Source: an uncultured Roseibium sp.
GTDB taxonomy: Bacteria > Pseudomonadota > Alphaproteobacteria > Rhizobiales > Stappiaceae
Direction of reading: 5' to 3'
Length of the DNA stretch: 64,000 bases
Assembly (NCBI RefSeq): GCF_947496995.1
Contig: NZ_CANMFD010000004.1
Span: 1-64,000 of the forward strand
In this document: positions 36,166-45,114 of the stretch, piece after piece
Position numbering within the stretch: position 1 is the stretch's first letter
How the letters are laid out: each line of letters begins with the position of its first letter
Position numbers and translations under genes: made by a program
The notes under the pieces: model-generated
Told to the model about the DNA's origin: nothing
What the model saw: the letters and a program-made list of their open reading frames with translations, nothing else
The model's database searches: none

Positions 36166-36331
36166 TAGTTGACTCAAATCTAAAATAGCCTTTTCTTGGC
36201 AAGATTTACAAAGAGTAATTCATGCTTGTAAAAATTGCCTAATAACCGAAACCGGACTCAATGGGTGTCAAACGCTCCAATTCAGAAGCAACTCGATCCA
36301 ATGCGTTTTGCGTTATCTGTAAGTGATTGAT

Positions 36332-36853
36332 CTAAGGCAGTGCGATAACCTGCGTGCTGACGCCCACCCGTTGAAACAGATCCTGAATATCGTGATTGGC
36401 CATGCGGATGCAGCCGTAGGAAACGGCACGACCGATTGATCCCGGGCGGTTGGTGCCGTGAATGGCGTAATTGCCATTCGACAGGGTCATCGCGGCAACG
36501 CCCATCGGGTTGTTGGGTGCTCCGCCCCGGATCACCGTGGGAAGATGCGGGAAGTCCCGGCGGACTTCCGGAGACGGTGCCCAGTCGGGCTTGATATATT
36601 TCGCGGTGATCAGAGCATTGCCTGTCCAGGCTTTTTGCCGTTTGCCGACGGCCACACTGTAGCGGATCGCTCTTTGCCCCCTGAGAACCAGATAGAGTCG
36701 TTTCTCGGAGTTCTTGATAACAATCGTGCCGGGCCGAAACCTGGCATCTGCAAACCCGACCACTTCGGCCGCATCTGCCGGCGGTGTCATGCCGCTGAGG
36801 ATCATGATGATTGCCAGCGGCAAGACGCCACGGAACAAGGACTTCAAATACAT
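36332..36853 (-). CDS. L,D-transpeptidase (YkuD domain)
   Basis: 173 residues from an ATG that begins a signal peptide (LKSLFRGVLPLAIIMILSGM...DAA); the open frame extends further upstream but without signal-like sequence. The YkuD catalytic motif is HGTNRPGSIGRAVSYGCIRM, with Cys148 as nucleophile. Such periplasmic enzymes form 3-3 peptidoglycan cross-links or attach proteins to peptidoglycan. No LysM domain is present. Single-gene unit. Confidence 0.92.
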   Translation of the reverse strand: MYLKSLFRGVLPLAIIMILSGMTPPADAAEVVGFADARFRPGTIVIKNSEKRLYLVLRGQRAIRYSVAVGKRQKAWTGNALITAKYIKPDWAPSPEVRRDFPHLPTVIRGGAPNNPMGVAAMTLSNGNYAIHGTNRPGSIGRAVSYGCIRMANHDIQDLFQRVGVSTQVIALP

Positions 36854-37102
36854 GGCTTTTCCCGATCGTTTCCGGGAGAATACAGCCGAGGTCCGTCGGA
36901 TTGAACGCATCCGCCATGATTTTCTTATCAAAAGGTTAATGCAGCGATAGCCGGCACAGCGCCGCGCCCTATCTGCTGTGACGCGGAGCACTATGCCCAG
37001 TGCGGTTCAAAGCGATAATTCCCTTGCAGCTTCGGTCAGGAGAGCGAGATCCCCCCGCCTTCGTCGATTGCATAGCCGAAGATCCAGTTGAAGGACTGAA
37101 AC

Positions 37103-37723
37103 ATGACCTCTTTTGATACCGCGCCGACCGCTTTCGCCGACCGCTTGAGAGCTTGCTGGAAGTTTCCGGCTCTGGCCCTCGTTCTTCTCTGCGCGTCCGT
37201 TCCCGCCCCGGCTCTGGCCGGCCCCATTTCGGGGACCTATGTGCTTTCGCCAGCCCAGATAGACACGGGCTTTTCCGTCCGCGTCCTCGGCCGGGGATCG
37301 GTGAACGGACAATTCAACAAGGTTTCAGGCAAAATGGTCCTCGACCAGAACCGGCCGGAAAAAAGCCGCGTGAGCGTGACGATCGACCTCGCAAGCGTTG
37401 AGACCGACAACGACAAGGTCACCGGTTTCCTGAAGAGCTCGGCCATGTTCGACGTCGCGAAATATCCGCTTGCCGATTTTCGCAGCACAAGGGTACGCAT
37501 CACCGGAGCGGACTCCGCCGAGGTCGAAGGCATTCTGACGCTGCGCGGCATGAAGAAACGTACCAAGCTGTCCGTGACCGTCACCGGAACCGGGTCGGAC
37601 GGACGTGTCGGTTTTGAAGTTACCGGCGGGTTCCTGAGAAGCCTTTACGGCATGGAAATCGGCCTGCCGATCTATGCCGACAAGGTCAATCTGAAGATCT
37701 CCGGCACCGGACAGCGCGGATAA
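37103..37723 (+). CDS. YceI-family periplasmic lipocalin-like protein
   Basis: 206 residues: a long signal region (FPALALVLLCASVPAPALA) and an all-beta YceI domain beginning GTYVLSPAQIDTGFSVRVLG, with VSVTIDLASVETDNDKVTGFLKS split over motifs and FRSTRVRI. YceI proteins bind polyisoprenoids and are induced by high pH or osmotic stress in some bacteria. The ligand here is inferred. Ends at a strong bidirectional terminator. Confidence 0.9.
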   Translation: MTSFDTAPTAFADRLRACWKFPALALVLLCASVPAPALAGPISGTYVLSPAQIDTGFSVRVLGRGSVNGQFNKVSGKMVLDQNRPEKSRVSVTIDLASVETDNDKVTGFLKSSAMFDVAKYPLADFRSTRVRITGADSAEVEGILTLRGMKKRTKLSVTVTGTGSDGRVGFEVTGGFLRSLYGMEIGLPIYADKVNLKISGTGQRG

Positions 37724-37741
37724 AATACTTGCACCACTTTC

Positions 37742-37781
37742 AAAAATAGCCCGTCCGGTGCGATCCGGAAGGGCTATTTTT
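37742..37781. terminator. Bidirectional terminator, YceI / LivJ-type genes
   Basis: AAAAATAGCCC and GGGCTATTTTT are perfect 11-nt arms, with an inner TCCGG/CCGGA stem. Because the outer arms end in A and T runs, it should work in both directions for the convergent genes. It overlaps the last codons of the minus-strand gene. Confidence 0.88.
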
Positions 37782-38877
37782 GCAGGATCTCGCCGTCCCG
37801 CCATTCATGCCAGACAAAGTCCGGCACATTGCTGTCACCGTTTTCATCGAAGGAAACGGTCCCGAGTACGGTCTGGAACGAACCTTCCCGCAGGGCTGCC
37901 GTAACCTGGTCTTCATCCGTGCCGCCCGCCGCTTCCGCTGCCTGCGCCCAGGCCTGAATGGCCGCATAGGTTGTCAGGGCATAGCGTTCCGCGGGTTTGC
38001 CCGCTTCTTCCAGTACGCTCACAAGATCCCCGGCAGACGGACTGTCGCGCGGGTCCTGCGGATAGCTCACGAGGGTGCCGTTACCCGCCGGTCCTGTCAC
38101 CGACCAGAATTCTTCCGTCATCAGTGCGTCGCCGGACACCATCACCGCGTCCAGTCCCTGGCGGTTCATTTCAAGCCTGATCAACCCGGCTTCCGGATAA
38201 TACCCACCCAGATAGACAACGCCGACATCTTCGAGGCCCAGCCGGGAGACAAGCGCACTGTAATCCTGGCCACCGGAATCGAACCCGTAGAACATGCTCT
38301 CCGACTTGCCCAGGCTGTTCATCTCGGCCCTGACCGCATCGGCGAGGCTTTTCCCGTAAGCGGTCTTGTCGTGGAGGATAGCGACACGCGCGTCAGCGAA
38401 TTCCTCCGCCAGAAGACGCCCGGCAAGCCTGCCCTGCCGGTCATCCCTTGGAGCCAGCCGGAAGATGCCGCCACCCGGACGCTGATCGGTATAGGCCGGC
38501 AGCGTGGTCGCCGGAGAGATCTGCACGATCCCCGCCCCGGAATAAACCTCGCTTGCCGCGATCGATCCGCTGAAACAGAAATGCCCCGCGACGAACCTGA
38601 CCCCCTTGCCGATCATCTGGTTGGCAACTGCGGTTGCCGTTTCTCCGTCACAGGCGTCATCCGCGACTTCGAGAACAAGCGGCTCGCCATTCACACCGCC
38701 GGCTGCATTGATGTCTGCGACCGCCTGTTCGGCGCCGGCCAGCATCTGTGCGCCGAATGCAGCGAACTGGCCCTTCATCGGCCCCGCGACGGCAATTGGA
38801 ATATCGGCGAGGGCCGGCCCGCTGAGGAGACCGCAAACCAGAAAGGCAATGCTGGCGGCAAGCTGCCGGTTTTTCAT
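37774..38877 (-). CDS. Periplasmic branched-chain amino-acid-type binding protein (LivJ family)
   Basis: 367 residues. Signal peptide (MKNRQLAASIAFLVCGLLSG) then a type I periplasmic fold: DIPIAVAGPMKGQFAAFGAQ, VADINAAGGVNGEPLVLEVA, DDACDGETATAVANQ and AILHDKTAYGKSLADA. Two adjacent ATGs exist; the second has GGGAG at a usable distance. No livHMGF permease or ATPase genes adjoin, so it is an orphan binding protein that may serve a distant transporter or act as a sensor. The ligand cannot be deduced; leucine/isoleucine/valine-type is the family default. Confidence 0.88.
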   Translation of the reverse strand: MKNRQLAASIAFLVCGLLSGPALADIPIAVAGPMKGQFAAFGAQMLAGAEQAVADINAAGGVNGEPLVLEVADDACDGETATAVANQMIGKGVRFVAGHFCFSGSIAASEVYSGAGIVQISPATTLPAYTDQRPGGGIFRLAPRDDRQGRLAGRLLAEEFADARVAILHDKTAYGKSLADAVRAEMNSLGKSESMFYGFDSGGQDYSALVSRLGLEDVGVVYLGGYYPEAGLIRLEMNRQGLDAVMVSGDALMTEEFWSVTGPAGNGTLVSYPQDPRDSPSAGDLVSVLEEAGKPAERYALTTYAAIQAWAQAAEAAGGTDEDQVTAALREGSFQTVLGTVSFDENGDSNVPDFVWHEWRDGEILQK

Positions 38878-39098
38878 CATTCTCCCGGAAATCCTTTTTT
38901 CAAGTCCATTACACCTAACCTGAGCGCATACCGAGCTCAATCCGGCTTGTTCAATTAGTGTTCCCCCGTTCGAATATATATTCCCGGACCTTGCCGACCG
39001 GGCCGCGACGATTGCACCTTTGATCCGGGAGCCATAAACTTCCGCCGTGCCCGGGGCCTTGCCCGATTCCATCGCCGCTGTCCCATGGAGCAGACAGA

Positions 39099-39626
39099 AT
39101 GCCCCCATCCTCATCAGATCCGGCAGATCAGACCAGGCTGCCGCTCGACATGAAGATTTTCCGGGAAGCGATGAGCCGCATTGCCGCTGCCGTCCATGTG
39201 GTGACCACCGATGGGCCGGCTGGACGGATGGGAGCAACCGTTTCCGCCGCATGTTCGGTAAGTGACGATCCGCCAAGCATCCTTATCTGTCTCAACCGAC
39301 AAACGCGCATTCATGGCGCGGTGCTGGAAAACCGCTGTTTCTGCCTCAACACACTCAGCGACGATCATGAAGCCATTTCCGATGCCTTTGCCGGGCGCGA
39401 AAACCTTGACATGCCGGACCGCTTCGCCAAGGGAGACTGGACACCGCTGGCGACGGGCTGCCCGGCACTGGACAGTGCGCGTCTCAGCGTTGATTGCGAT
39501 GTCTATGCGGTCACCGAGATGGGCACGCACTCAATTGTCATCGGCACGGTTGCGGATTTGCGCATGACGGATCCGGGCAAATCCCTGCTCTATGTCCGAA
39601 GAGGCTACAAAAGCCTCGACACATAG
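39099..39626 (+). CDS. Flavin reductase (HpaC/RutF type)
   Basis: 175 residues with GGAG 8 nt before the ATG. FMN-binding split-barrel: FREAMSRIAAAVHVVTTDGP, MGATVSAACSVSDDPPSILI and FCLNTLSDDHEAISDAFAG. These enzymes reduce FMN or FAD with NAD(P)H for a separate two-component monooxygenase, none of which is in the window. A P1-family peptidase gene follows 55 bp later. Confidence 0.88.
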   Translation: MPPSSSDPADQTRLPLDMKIFREAMSRIAAAVHVVTTDGPAGRMGATVSAACSVSDDPPSILICLNRQTRIHGAVLENRCFCLNTLSDDHEAISDAFAGRENLDMPDRFAKGDWTPLATGCPALDSARLSVDCDVYAVTEMGTHSIVIGTVADLRMTDPGKSLLYVRRGYKSLDT

Positions 39627-39681
39627 CCGGCGGACGATCACACTCTTCGTTCTGCTACGCGAATTCTGGGAAAGACCTCTT

Positions 39682-40686
39682 ATGGCCGGCTTGCGCAATC
39701 TGATTACCGATGTTCCCGGCCTGAAAATCGGCAACGCGTCCGACCAGGAGCTGAAATCCGGCGCGACCGTTCTTGTTCCCGACGAGCCTGCTGTGACCTC
39801 CGTCGCCATTCACGGCGGTGCACCGGGCACGCGCGAAATCGCGCTTCTGGAGCCGGAACAGACCGTGGAAAAGATCGATGCCATCGTGCTGGCGGGCGGG
39901 TCGGCCTTTGGTCTTGATGCCGGCGCCGGGGTCCAGGGGCGCCTAGCGGAACTGGGCTACGGCTTCGAAATCGGTCCGTTTCGGGTTCCGATCGTTCCCA
40001 CAGCCATCCTGTTCGATCTCCTCAACGGTGGCGACAAGAGCTGGGGACAGGCCGCGCCTTACCGCGATCTCGGGCGCGCCGCACTGGATGCGATCGGCCA
40101 TGATTTCCCCCTTGGCTCGATCGGTGCGGGCACCGGAGCGACAACGGCAAACCTCAAGGGCGGCCTCGGGTCCGCATCGATGGTTCTGGAAAACGGCGTT
40201 ACCGTAGGGGCAATCGTCGCCGTGAATGCCTTGGGCCGTGCAACGGTCGGCGACGGCGCACACTTCTGGGCCGCCCCTTTCGAGATCGGCGATGAATTCG
40301 GCGGCCTCGGCATGGTTCACCCCCTCCCGCAGGACGCAACTCTGGTCAGAACCAAGCTGGACGGGCTGAAAGCCGGCGCCAACACGACCATAGCCGCCGT
40401 CGCCACCGACGCGATCCTGACGAAGAGCGAAGCCAAGCGCCTCGCCGTCATGGCTCATGACGGCCTCGCCCGGGCCTTGTGGCCCGCGCATACGCCGCTA
40501 GACGGAGATCTGGTGTTCGCCATGTCTACCGGTCACCGTAAGATGGAAAACGGCCTGGAGGACATGGTGCAGCTCGGCGCAGGGGCAGCCTCCTGCCTCG
40601 CCCGCGCCATTGCCAGAGGCATCTATCATGCAACCCCGGCCACCGGAGATCCCGTTCCCACGTGGCAGCAGCGCTTCGGTTCGTAA
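39682..40686 (+). CDS. P1-family (DmpA/NylC-type) self-processing peptidase
   Basis: 334 residues. N-terminal nucleophile hydrolase family including DmpA aminopeptidase and the nylon-oligomer hydrolase NylC. The opening TDVPGLKIGNASD and LAGGSAFGLDAGAGVQGRL are typical. By comparison with NylC, autoproteolysis is predicted between Asn234 and Thr235 in the motif GANTTIAAVATDAILTKSEA, which would free Thr235 as nucleophile. The downstream AKRLAVMAHDGLARAL and DLVFAMSTG motifs are conserved. Natural substrate unknown (N-terminal amino acids or cyclic amides in relatives). The frame opens upstream, but this ATG starts the family homology. Confidence 0.88.
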   Translation: MAGLRNLITDVPGLKIGNASDQELKSGATVLVPDEPAVTSVAIHGGAPGTREIALLEPEQTVEKIDAIVLAGGSAFGLDAGAGVQGRLAELGYGFEIGPFRVPIVPTAILFDLLNGGDKSWGQAAPYRDLGRAALDAIGHDFPLGSIGAGTGATTANLKGGLGSASMVLENGVTVGAIVAVNALGRATVGDGAHFWAAPFEIGDEFGGLGMVHPLPQDATLVRTKLDGLKAGANTTIAAVATDAILTKSEAKRLAVMAHDGLARALWPAHTPLDGDLVFAMSTGHRKMENGLEDMVQLGAGAASCLARAIARGIYHATPATGDPVPTWQQRFGS

Positions 40687-40772
40687 GCGCTGCCTCTCTT
40701 GGAACCGGCGTCATGTAAGCAGCGACAGCAGGCTAATGCCGCGACCATGGAGACAGTCGGGCGCTTTGGAAT

Positions 40773-41354
40773 TCATGCGACCCTGCGACCGAGACCCCCT
40801 GCCCGCACGAGCATTTTCGCCCGCTGCTGCTCCTGCGATCCCCTGATCGGCGAAAACAGGTGATAGCCCTTTGGCTTCAGTCCGCAGAAGCCGAGGATCT
40901 GTTTTTCGATCTGCTTCCTGACGCCTGCCCCGTAGATCCAGCGGAAGTACCAGCCGGGCGTGTCCGAGGTTACCAGCACTTCGGCAGTGCGCCCCTTGAG
41001 CAGTTTTTCCGGAATGGGCTTTCCGGCAACATACCGGAACGCCTTGCCCGGCAGCAGAACCCTGTCGAAAACACCCTTCAGCTTTGCCGGCAGCCCGCCC
41101 CACCACAGCGGATGGGAAACGACGAAATGCTCGCACCAGACAATATCGTCCCACAACGCCTGGAGATCGGCTTCCAGCGACGGCGCATCCTTGAAGCTGG
41201 AGACGCCGAAATCCGGATTGAAGTCCAACGCGGAAAGATGCCGCAAGCGCACCTCATGTCCGCTCGATTCGGCATTGCTGGCATATTCCTGTGCAAGCGC
41301 ACCGCAAAATGTGCGGCTGGCCGGATGTCCGTCGAGGATCAGTATTCGTGTCAT
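40773..41354 (-). CDS. Flavodoxin-like NAD(P)H-quinone oxidoreductase
   Basis: 193 residues: MTRILILDGHPASRTFCGAL is the FMN-binding opening of the KefF/MdaB/NQO family, followed by FVVSHPLWWGGLPAKLKGVFDR split across the conserved PLxWxxxPAxLK motif and SDTPGWYFRWIYG. Reduces quinones by two electrons, limiting redox cycling and electrophile stress. An upstream in-frame start is possible, but the ATG at 41354 is canonical. It is divergent from a TetR regulator with two operator-like sites between them, so induction by a quinone-type ligand is likely. Confidence 0.9.
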   Translation of the reverse strand: MTRILILDGHPASRTFCGALAQEYASNAESSGHEVRLRHLSALDFNPDFGVSSFKDAPSLEADLQALWDDIVWCEHFVVSHPLWWGGLPAKLKGVFDRVLLPGKAFRYVAGKPIPEKLLKGRTAEVLVTSDTPGWYFRWIYGAGVRKQIEKQILGFCGLKPKGYHLFSPIRGSQEQQRAKMLVRAGGLGRRVA

Positions 41355-41385
41355 TTCAAGTCCGATTCTGGCAAAGGGTAAAAAT

Positions 41386-41397
41386 TGACCGTGGTCA
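41386..41397. promoter_or_regulatory. Operator-like site 1 (TGACCGTGGTCA)
   Basis: Half sites TGACC and GGTCA are inverted around two bases. It is the exact reverse complement of a second site 51 bp away in the same divergent TetR/quinone-reductase intergenic region. Lies about 32 bp before the reductase start codon. Confidence 0.72.
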
Positions 41398-41436
41398 TTT
41401 TTTGACATCTTCCTGTCCGTAGGTCAAGATATTTCC

Positions 41437-41448
41437 TGACCACGGTCA
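41437..41448. promoter_or_regulatory. Operator-like site 2 (TGACCACGGTCA)
   Basis: Same sequence as site 1 on the opposite strand, followed by a T-run as site 1 is (TCATTTTTT). It ends 16 bp before the TetR start codon, overlapping its leader, which fits autoregulation. Confidence 0.72.
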
Positions 41449-41464
41449 TTTTTTTGGAGAGTGC

Positions 41465-42082
41465 ATGACACGCAAGCCGCAGCAACGCAGCATTGCCACC
41501 CGGGCCCGCGTGCTGCAGGCAGCCAGGGATCTGAGCCGGAAACACGGTCTGGAACTCGTCACGGCCGATGCCGTCGCGCAGGAAGCCGGCGTCGCGAAAG
41601 GAACCGTATTTTCCCATTTCGGCGACATGGACGGGCTGCTGTCCTATGTGCTTCTGGACAGGCTCAACGCGCTGCGCGGTCCTTCACAGGACGAAGGGGA
41701 TCCCGCAGAAGACCTGTCGGATCCTGTCGGCACGCTTATGAGGCGGATGATGTCTCTTATTGCCGTGATCACCGACAACCCGACGATCCTGCGCTTGTTC
41801 CTCGACAATATCGGCGTCACGAAGCCGCATTGCGCCTCGGAATTCGTCGAAACGCTCGATGCGCTTGACGCGGATCTCGCGGCTTTCCTTCAGATCTGGC
41901 AGGACACGGCGGCCATCAAGCCGGCCTTGCGGCACGACCGGTCACCGACGGAAATGGTCGACGGTCTGGTGGCCTTCATGGTGCATGGCGCGATCCTGCT
42001 GAAAAGTCACCAGCTTACCGACCGTGGGGAACTGGAAGCCAGGCTCCGCCGTCATGTGGAAGCCTATCTGCTGGTCGCGTGA
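41465..42082 (+). CDS. TetR/AcrR-family regulator
   Basis: 205 residues. N-terminal helix-turn-helix (RARVLQAARDLSRKHGLELV, AVAQEAGVAKGTVFSHFGD) and an all-helical ligand-binding domain. GGAGAG precedes the ATG. Likely represses itself and the divergent quinone reductase through the two matching operators. Ligand unknown. Confidence 0.92.
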   Translation: MTRKPQQRSIATRARVLQAARDLSRKHGLELVTADAVAQEAGVAKGTVFSHFGDMDGLLSYVLLDRLNALRGPSQDEGDPAEDLSDPVGTLMRRMMSLIAVITDNPTILRLFLDNIGVTKPHCASEFVETLDALDADLAAFLQIWQDTAAIKPALRHDRSPTEMVDGLVAFMVHGAILLKSHQLTDRGELEARLRRHVEAYLLVA

Positions 42083-42113
42083 GGACAGCCGGATCTTCAA
42101 GACGGGGTGGCCG

Positions 42114-42593
42114 TCACCGTGCGTCGGGCACTTCCCCGGGCCAGGCGACGACATGGAATTCGTATTCTTCCAGGGCCAAACCGTCCTCCGGCACGGATTT
42201 GCCGCGCACGGAAATGCCTGCCTGGTGCACGGTTTCGGCATCTTTCGACACCAGCGGATGCCACCAGTAGAGATCCTGCCCTTCGCGAACGAGACGATAG
42301 GCGCAGGTGGGCGGCAGCCAGGTAAGCGTGCGCACCTCTTCCGGTGTAAGGCGAATGCAATCGGGGACGGTCGCCGCCCGGTGTTCGTAGTCCTTGCAGC
42401 GGCAGCTGTCGCCATCCAGCAGGGTGCAGGCGACATCGGTCCAGACGATTTCACCCGTGTCCCAGTCTTCCAGCTTGTTGAGACAGCAACGGGCGCAGCC
42501 GTCGCACAGCGATTCCCACTCCGGGCCGCTCATCTCCTCCAGCGTCTTGGTTTTCCAGAACGGGAGATGTTCCTCGATATCTGCCGGTTTCAT
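42114..42593 (-). CDS. YcgN/UPF0260 cysteine-cluster protein
   Basis: 159 residues from ATG 42593 (an ATG at 42662 would add 23 residues; Shine-Dalgarno sequences are weak for both). [20 protein letters not shown] is the family opening, followed by a cluster LCDGCARCC, then [17 protein letters not shown] and CAYRL. The Cys spacing suggests metal or Fe-S binding (YkgJ/YcgN class); function unknown. Convergent with the TetR gene. Confidence 0.88.
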   Translation of the reverse strand: MKPADIEEHLPFWKTKTLEEMSGPEWESLCDGCARCCLNKLEDWDTGEIVWTDVACTLLDGDSCRCKDYEHRAATVPDCIRLTPEEVRTLTWLPPTCAYRLVREGQDLYWWHPLVSKDAETVHQAGISVRGKSVPEDGLALEEYEFHVVAWPGEVPDAR

Positions 42594-42915
42594 TTTATCC
42601 GCGCCTGTCAGAGCAATCTGCCGTTTTTTCCGGTCCCGCCAGGGCGTCCGGATATCGGACATCCTGAGCGCGTTTCAGACAATACGCAGCATTCAGGTCA
42701 TCCGGGATCTCCCGGTGCGCCTAGCATGCCTGTCCACCTCCGGCAAGCGCAGCCCGGCCGCAAGCCGCGTTTGCGCAAGCAATACCGGCGGAAACCGGTA
42801 TTCATGGAGGCGCGTAAACGCACAACACTAAGGACAGCCATACGAGACCGGTTTCCACGCGGACAAAAAACCGGTAATTTGAGGTGATCCATTTTGATCC
42901 GGAGAACCCGTTCGC

Positions 42916-45114
42916 GTGGCCGACGAACAGCATTCAAACGACATGGACGGCAATGAGCCGCCGCGCAAGCGCCACCGTATTCGCCGGTTCTTTCTCGGCC
43001 TTGACGCGTTTGTCGATACCGCTCTGTGGAAGAGCGGCGCCGCCATACGGCGGACTTTCGAAGGCTATGACGCCTTCTTGCGCCGTTTCCGGGCAAAAGG
43101 CATCTGGCGGGCCCTGGCGGAGCTTTCCTCCGACGCTCTCACCTACGGTCTTGCGGGCTTCATCGTCGTTCTGGCCTTTGCCCAGCCGGCCTTCGAGGCC
43201 ACACGCTACGCCGACTGGAAAACCACCGACGACTTCGCCGTCACTTTCCTGGACAGATTCGGCAAGGAAATCGGGCGACGGGGCATCGTGCTCAACGACA
43301 GTGTGCCACTGGAGGAAATTCCGGATTCTCTCGTGAAGGCAACGCTGGCCACCGAAGACCGCCGGTTCTTCATCCACTTCGGCATCGATTTTGTCGGCAC
43401 TTTCCGGGCGATGGTTGAAAATGCCCGCGCGGGCGGCGTCGTCCAGGGCGGCTCCACCCTCACCCAGCAGCTTGCCAAGAACCTCTTCCTGAGCAACGAG
43501 CGCAGCCTGATCCGCAAGATCAAGGAAGCCTATCTGGCCCTGTGGCTGGAGGCGAACCTGTCCAAGCAGGAAATCCTGAAACTCTATCTGGACAGGGCCT
43601 ATATGGGCGGCGGGGTGTTCGGGGTGACCGCTGCGGCTGAATTCTATTTCAACAAGAACGTCCGCGAACTGACCCTTGCCGAAAGCGCCATGCTTGCCGG
43701 GCTCTACAAGGCACCGACCAAATATGCCCCGCATATCAACCTGCCCGCCGCCCGCGCCCGCGCCAACGAGGTGCTGACCAACATGGTGCAGGCCGGTTTC
43801 CTGACCGAGGGCCAGGTTATCGGCGCCCGCCGCAATCCTGCCGTCGCGGTGGATCGCTCGCAGGACCAGCTGCCGGAATATTTCCTCGACTGGGCGCTGG
43901 AGGAGGTCAAAAAACTCGCCCGCCGCAATCCCGCCCTCGCCCGCGACCGCATCGTCACTGTGCGCACGACGCTTGACCCCGCACTGCAGCGCAACGCCGA
44001 CCTGGCGGTCGAAACCGTCCTGAGGGAAAATGGCAAGCTGCGCGACGCCAACGAAGCGGCGCTGGTGTCGATGCTTCCCGATGGCGCCGTTGTCGCCATG
44101 GTGGGCGGCAGCTCCTACGGCGAAAGCCAATTCAACCGCGCGGTCAATGCCCTGCGCCAGCCGGGCTCCTCCTTCAAGCCATTCGTCTATATCACCGCGT
44201 TCATGAACGGTTACGGGCCGGAAAGCATCGTCCCCGACCGGCCGGTCTATATCGGCAACTGGACACCGCGCAACTACGGCAGAAGCTACCGCGGCCCCGT
44301 CACCCTGAGAACGGCGCTCACCAAGTCGATCAACACGATCCCGGTTCGCCTTTCCCTGGATTTCGGCCGCGAAAAGATCATCGAGACCGCCTATGCCATG
44401 GGCATCACCCACGAACTGGAAAACGGCATTTCACTTCCCATCGGCTCCTCCGAAGTGACCGTGATCGACATGGCTTCCTCCTATTCGGTTTTTGCAAATG
44501 GCGGCTTGAAGGCCTCCGCCTACGCAATCATGGAAGTCACGAACAGCGCCGGCGAAGTGCTCTACCGCCGGGATCAGGACGAACCGCCCCCCGCAAGGGT
44601 TCTGCCGGAAGACAAGGTGCATCAGATCAATGACATCCTGGTCAATGTGGTGGAGGCCGGCACCGGCCGGCGTGCCCGCATCGATGGTGTGGTGGCGGCC
44701 GGAAAGACAGGCACCACCAATGCATACAGGGATGCCTGGTTCGTCGGATATACCGGCAATTTCACCACCGCCGTCTGGTACGGCAATGACGATTTCACCT
44801 CGACCCGGCGCGTGACCGGCGGCAGCCTGCCCGCCATGACCTGGCAGAAATACATGGAATTTGCCCATAGCGGCATCGAACTGGCCGCCATGCCCGGCGT
44901 CGATGCGGAAAACCTGCCGAGGCTGGCACGTGCGAGCCCGGCCAAACCGGCAGCGCAGGACGCCGAAACCCCGCAGCCGCGCGTCCTGAAGCGGCGCACG
45001 CAGGACCTGCTGCTGCGCATCGGCAAGGATCTCCGCCTGCTGCTGGAACAGTCCAACGCCAGCGTAATTCCCTCAACGGCATCCGCCCCGACCAGCGTCG
45101 CGGCAGCGCAATGA
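42916..45114 (+). CDS. Class A penicillin-binding protein (PBP1A-type)
   Basis: 732 residues, GTG start with GGAGAA 9 nt upstream. A cytosolic Arg-rich N-terminus and one helix (LTYGLAGFIVVLAFAQPAF) precede the GT51 glycosyltransferase domain with catalytic Glu in ATEDRRFFIHFGID and GGSTLTQQLAKNLFL. The transpeptidase domain has SxxK GSSFKPF, SxN TKSINT and KTGTT (AAGKTGTTNAYRDAWFVG). Polymerises and cross-links peptidoglycan. Its stop overlaps the DUF1214 gene start (ATGA), and that gene overlaps a DUF1254 gene, forming a tightly coupled operon. Confidence 0.94.
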   Translation: MADEQHSNDMDGNEPPRKRHRIRRFFLGLDAFVDTALWKSGAAIRRTFEGYDAFLRRFRAKGIWRALAELSSDALTYGLAGFIVVLAFAQPAFEATRYADWKTTDDFAVTFLDRFGKEIGRRGIVLNDSVPLEEIPDSLVKATLATEDRRFFIHFGIDFVGTFRAMVENARAGGVVQGGSTLTQQLAKNLFLSNERSLIRKIKEAYLALWLEANLSKQEILKLYLDRAYMGGGVFGVTAAAEFYFNKNVRELTLAESAMLAGLYKAPTKYAPHINLPAARARANEVLTNMVQAGFLTEGQVIGARRNPAVAVDRSQDQLPEYFLDWALEEVKKLARRNPALARDRIVTVRTTLDPALQRNADLAVETVLRENGKLRDANEAALVSMLPDGAVVAMVGGSSYGESQFNRAVNALRQPGSSFKPFVYITAFMNGYGPESIVPDRPVYIGNWTPRNYGRSYRGPVTLRTALTKSINTIPVRLSLDFGREKIIETAYAMGITHELENGISLPIGSSEVTVIDMASSYSVFANGGLKASAYAIMEVTNSAGEVLYRRDQDEPPPARVLPEDKVHQINDILVNVVEAGTGRRARIDGVVAAGKTGTTNAYRDAWFVGYTGNFTTAVWYGNDDFTSTRRVTGGSLPAMTWQKYMEFAHSGIELAAMPGVDAENLPRLARASPAKPAAQDAETPQPRVLKRRTQDLLLRIGKDLRLLLEQSNASVIPSTASAPTSVAAAQ

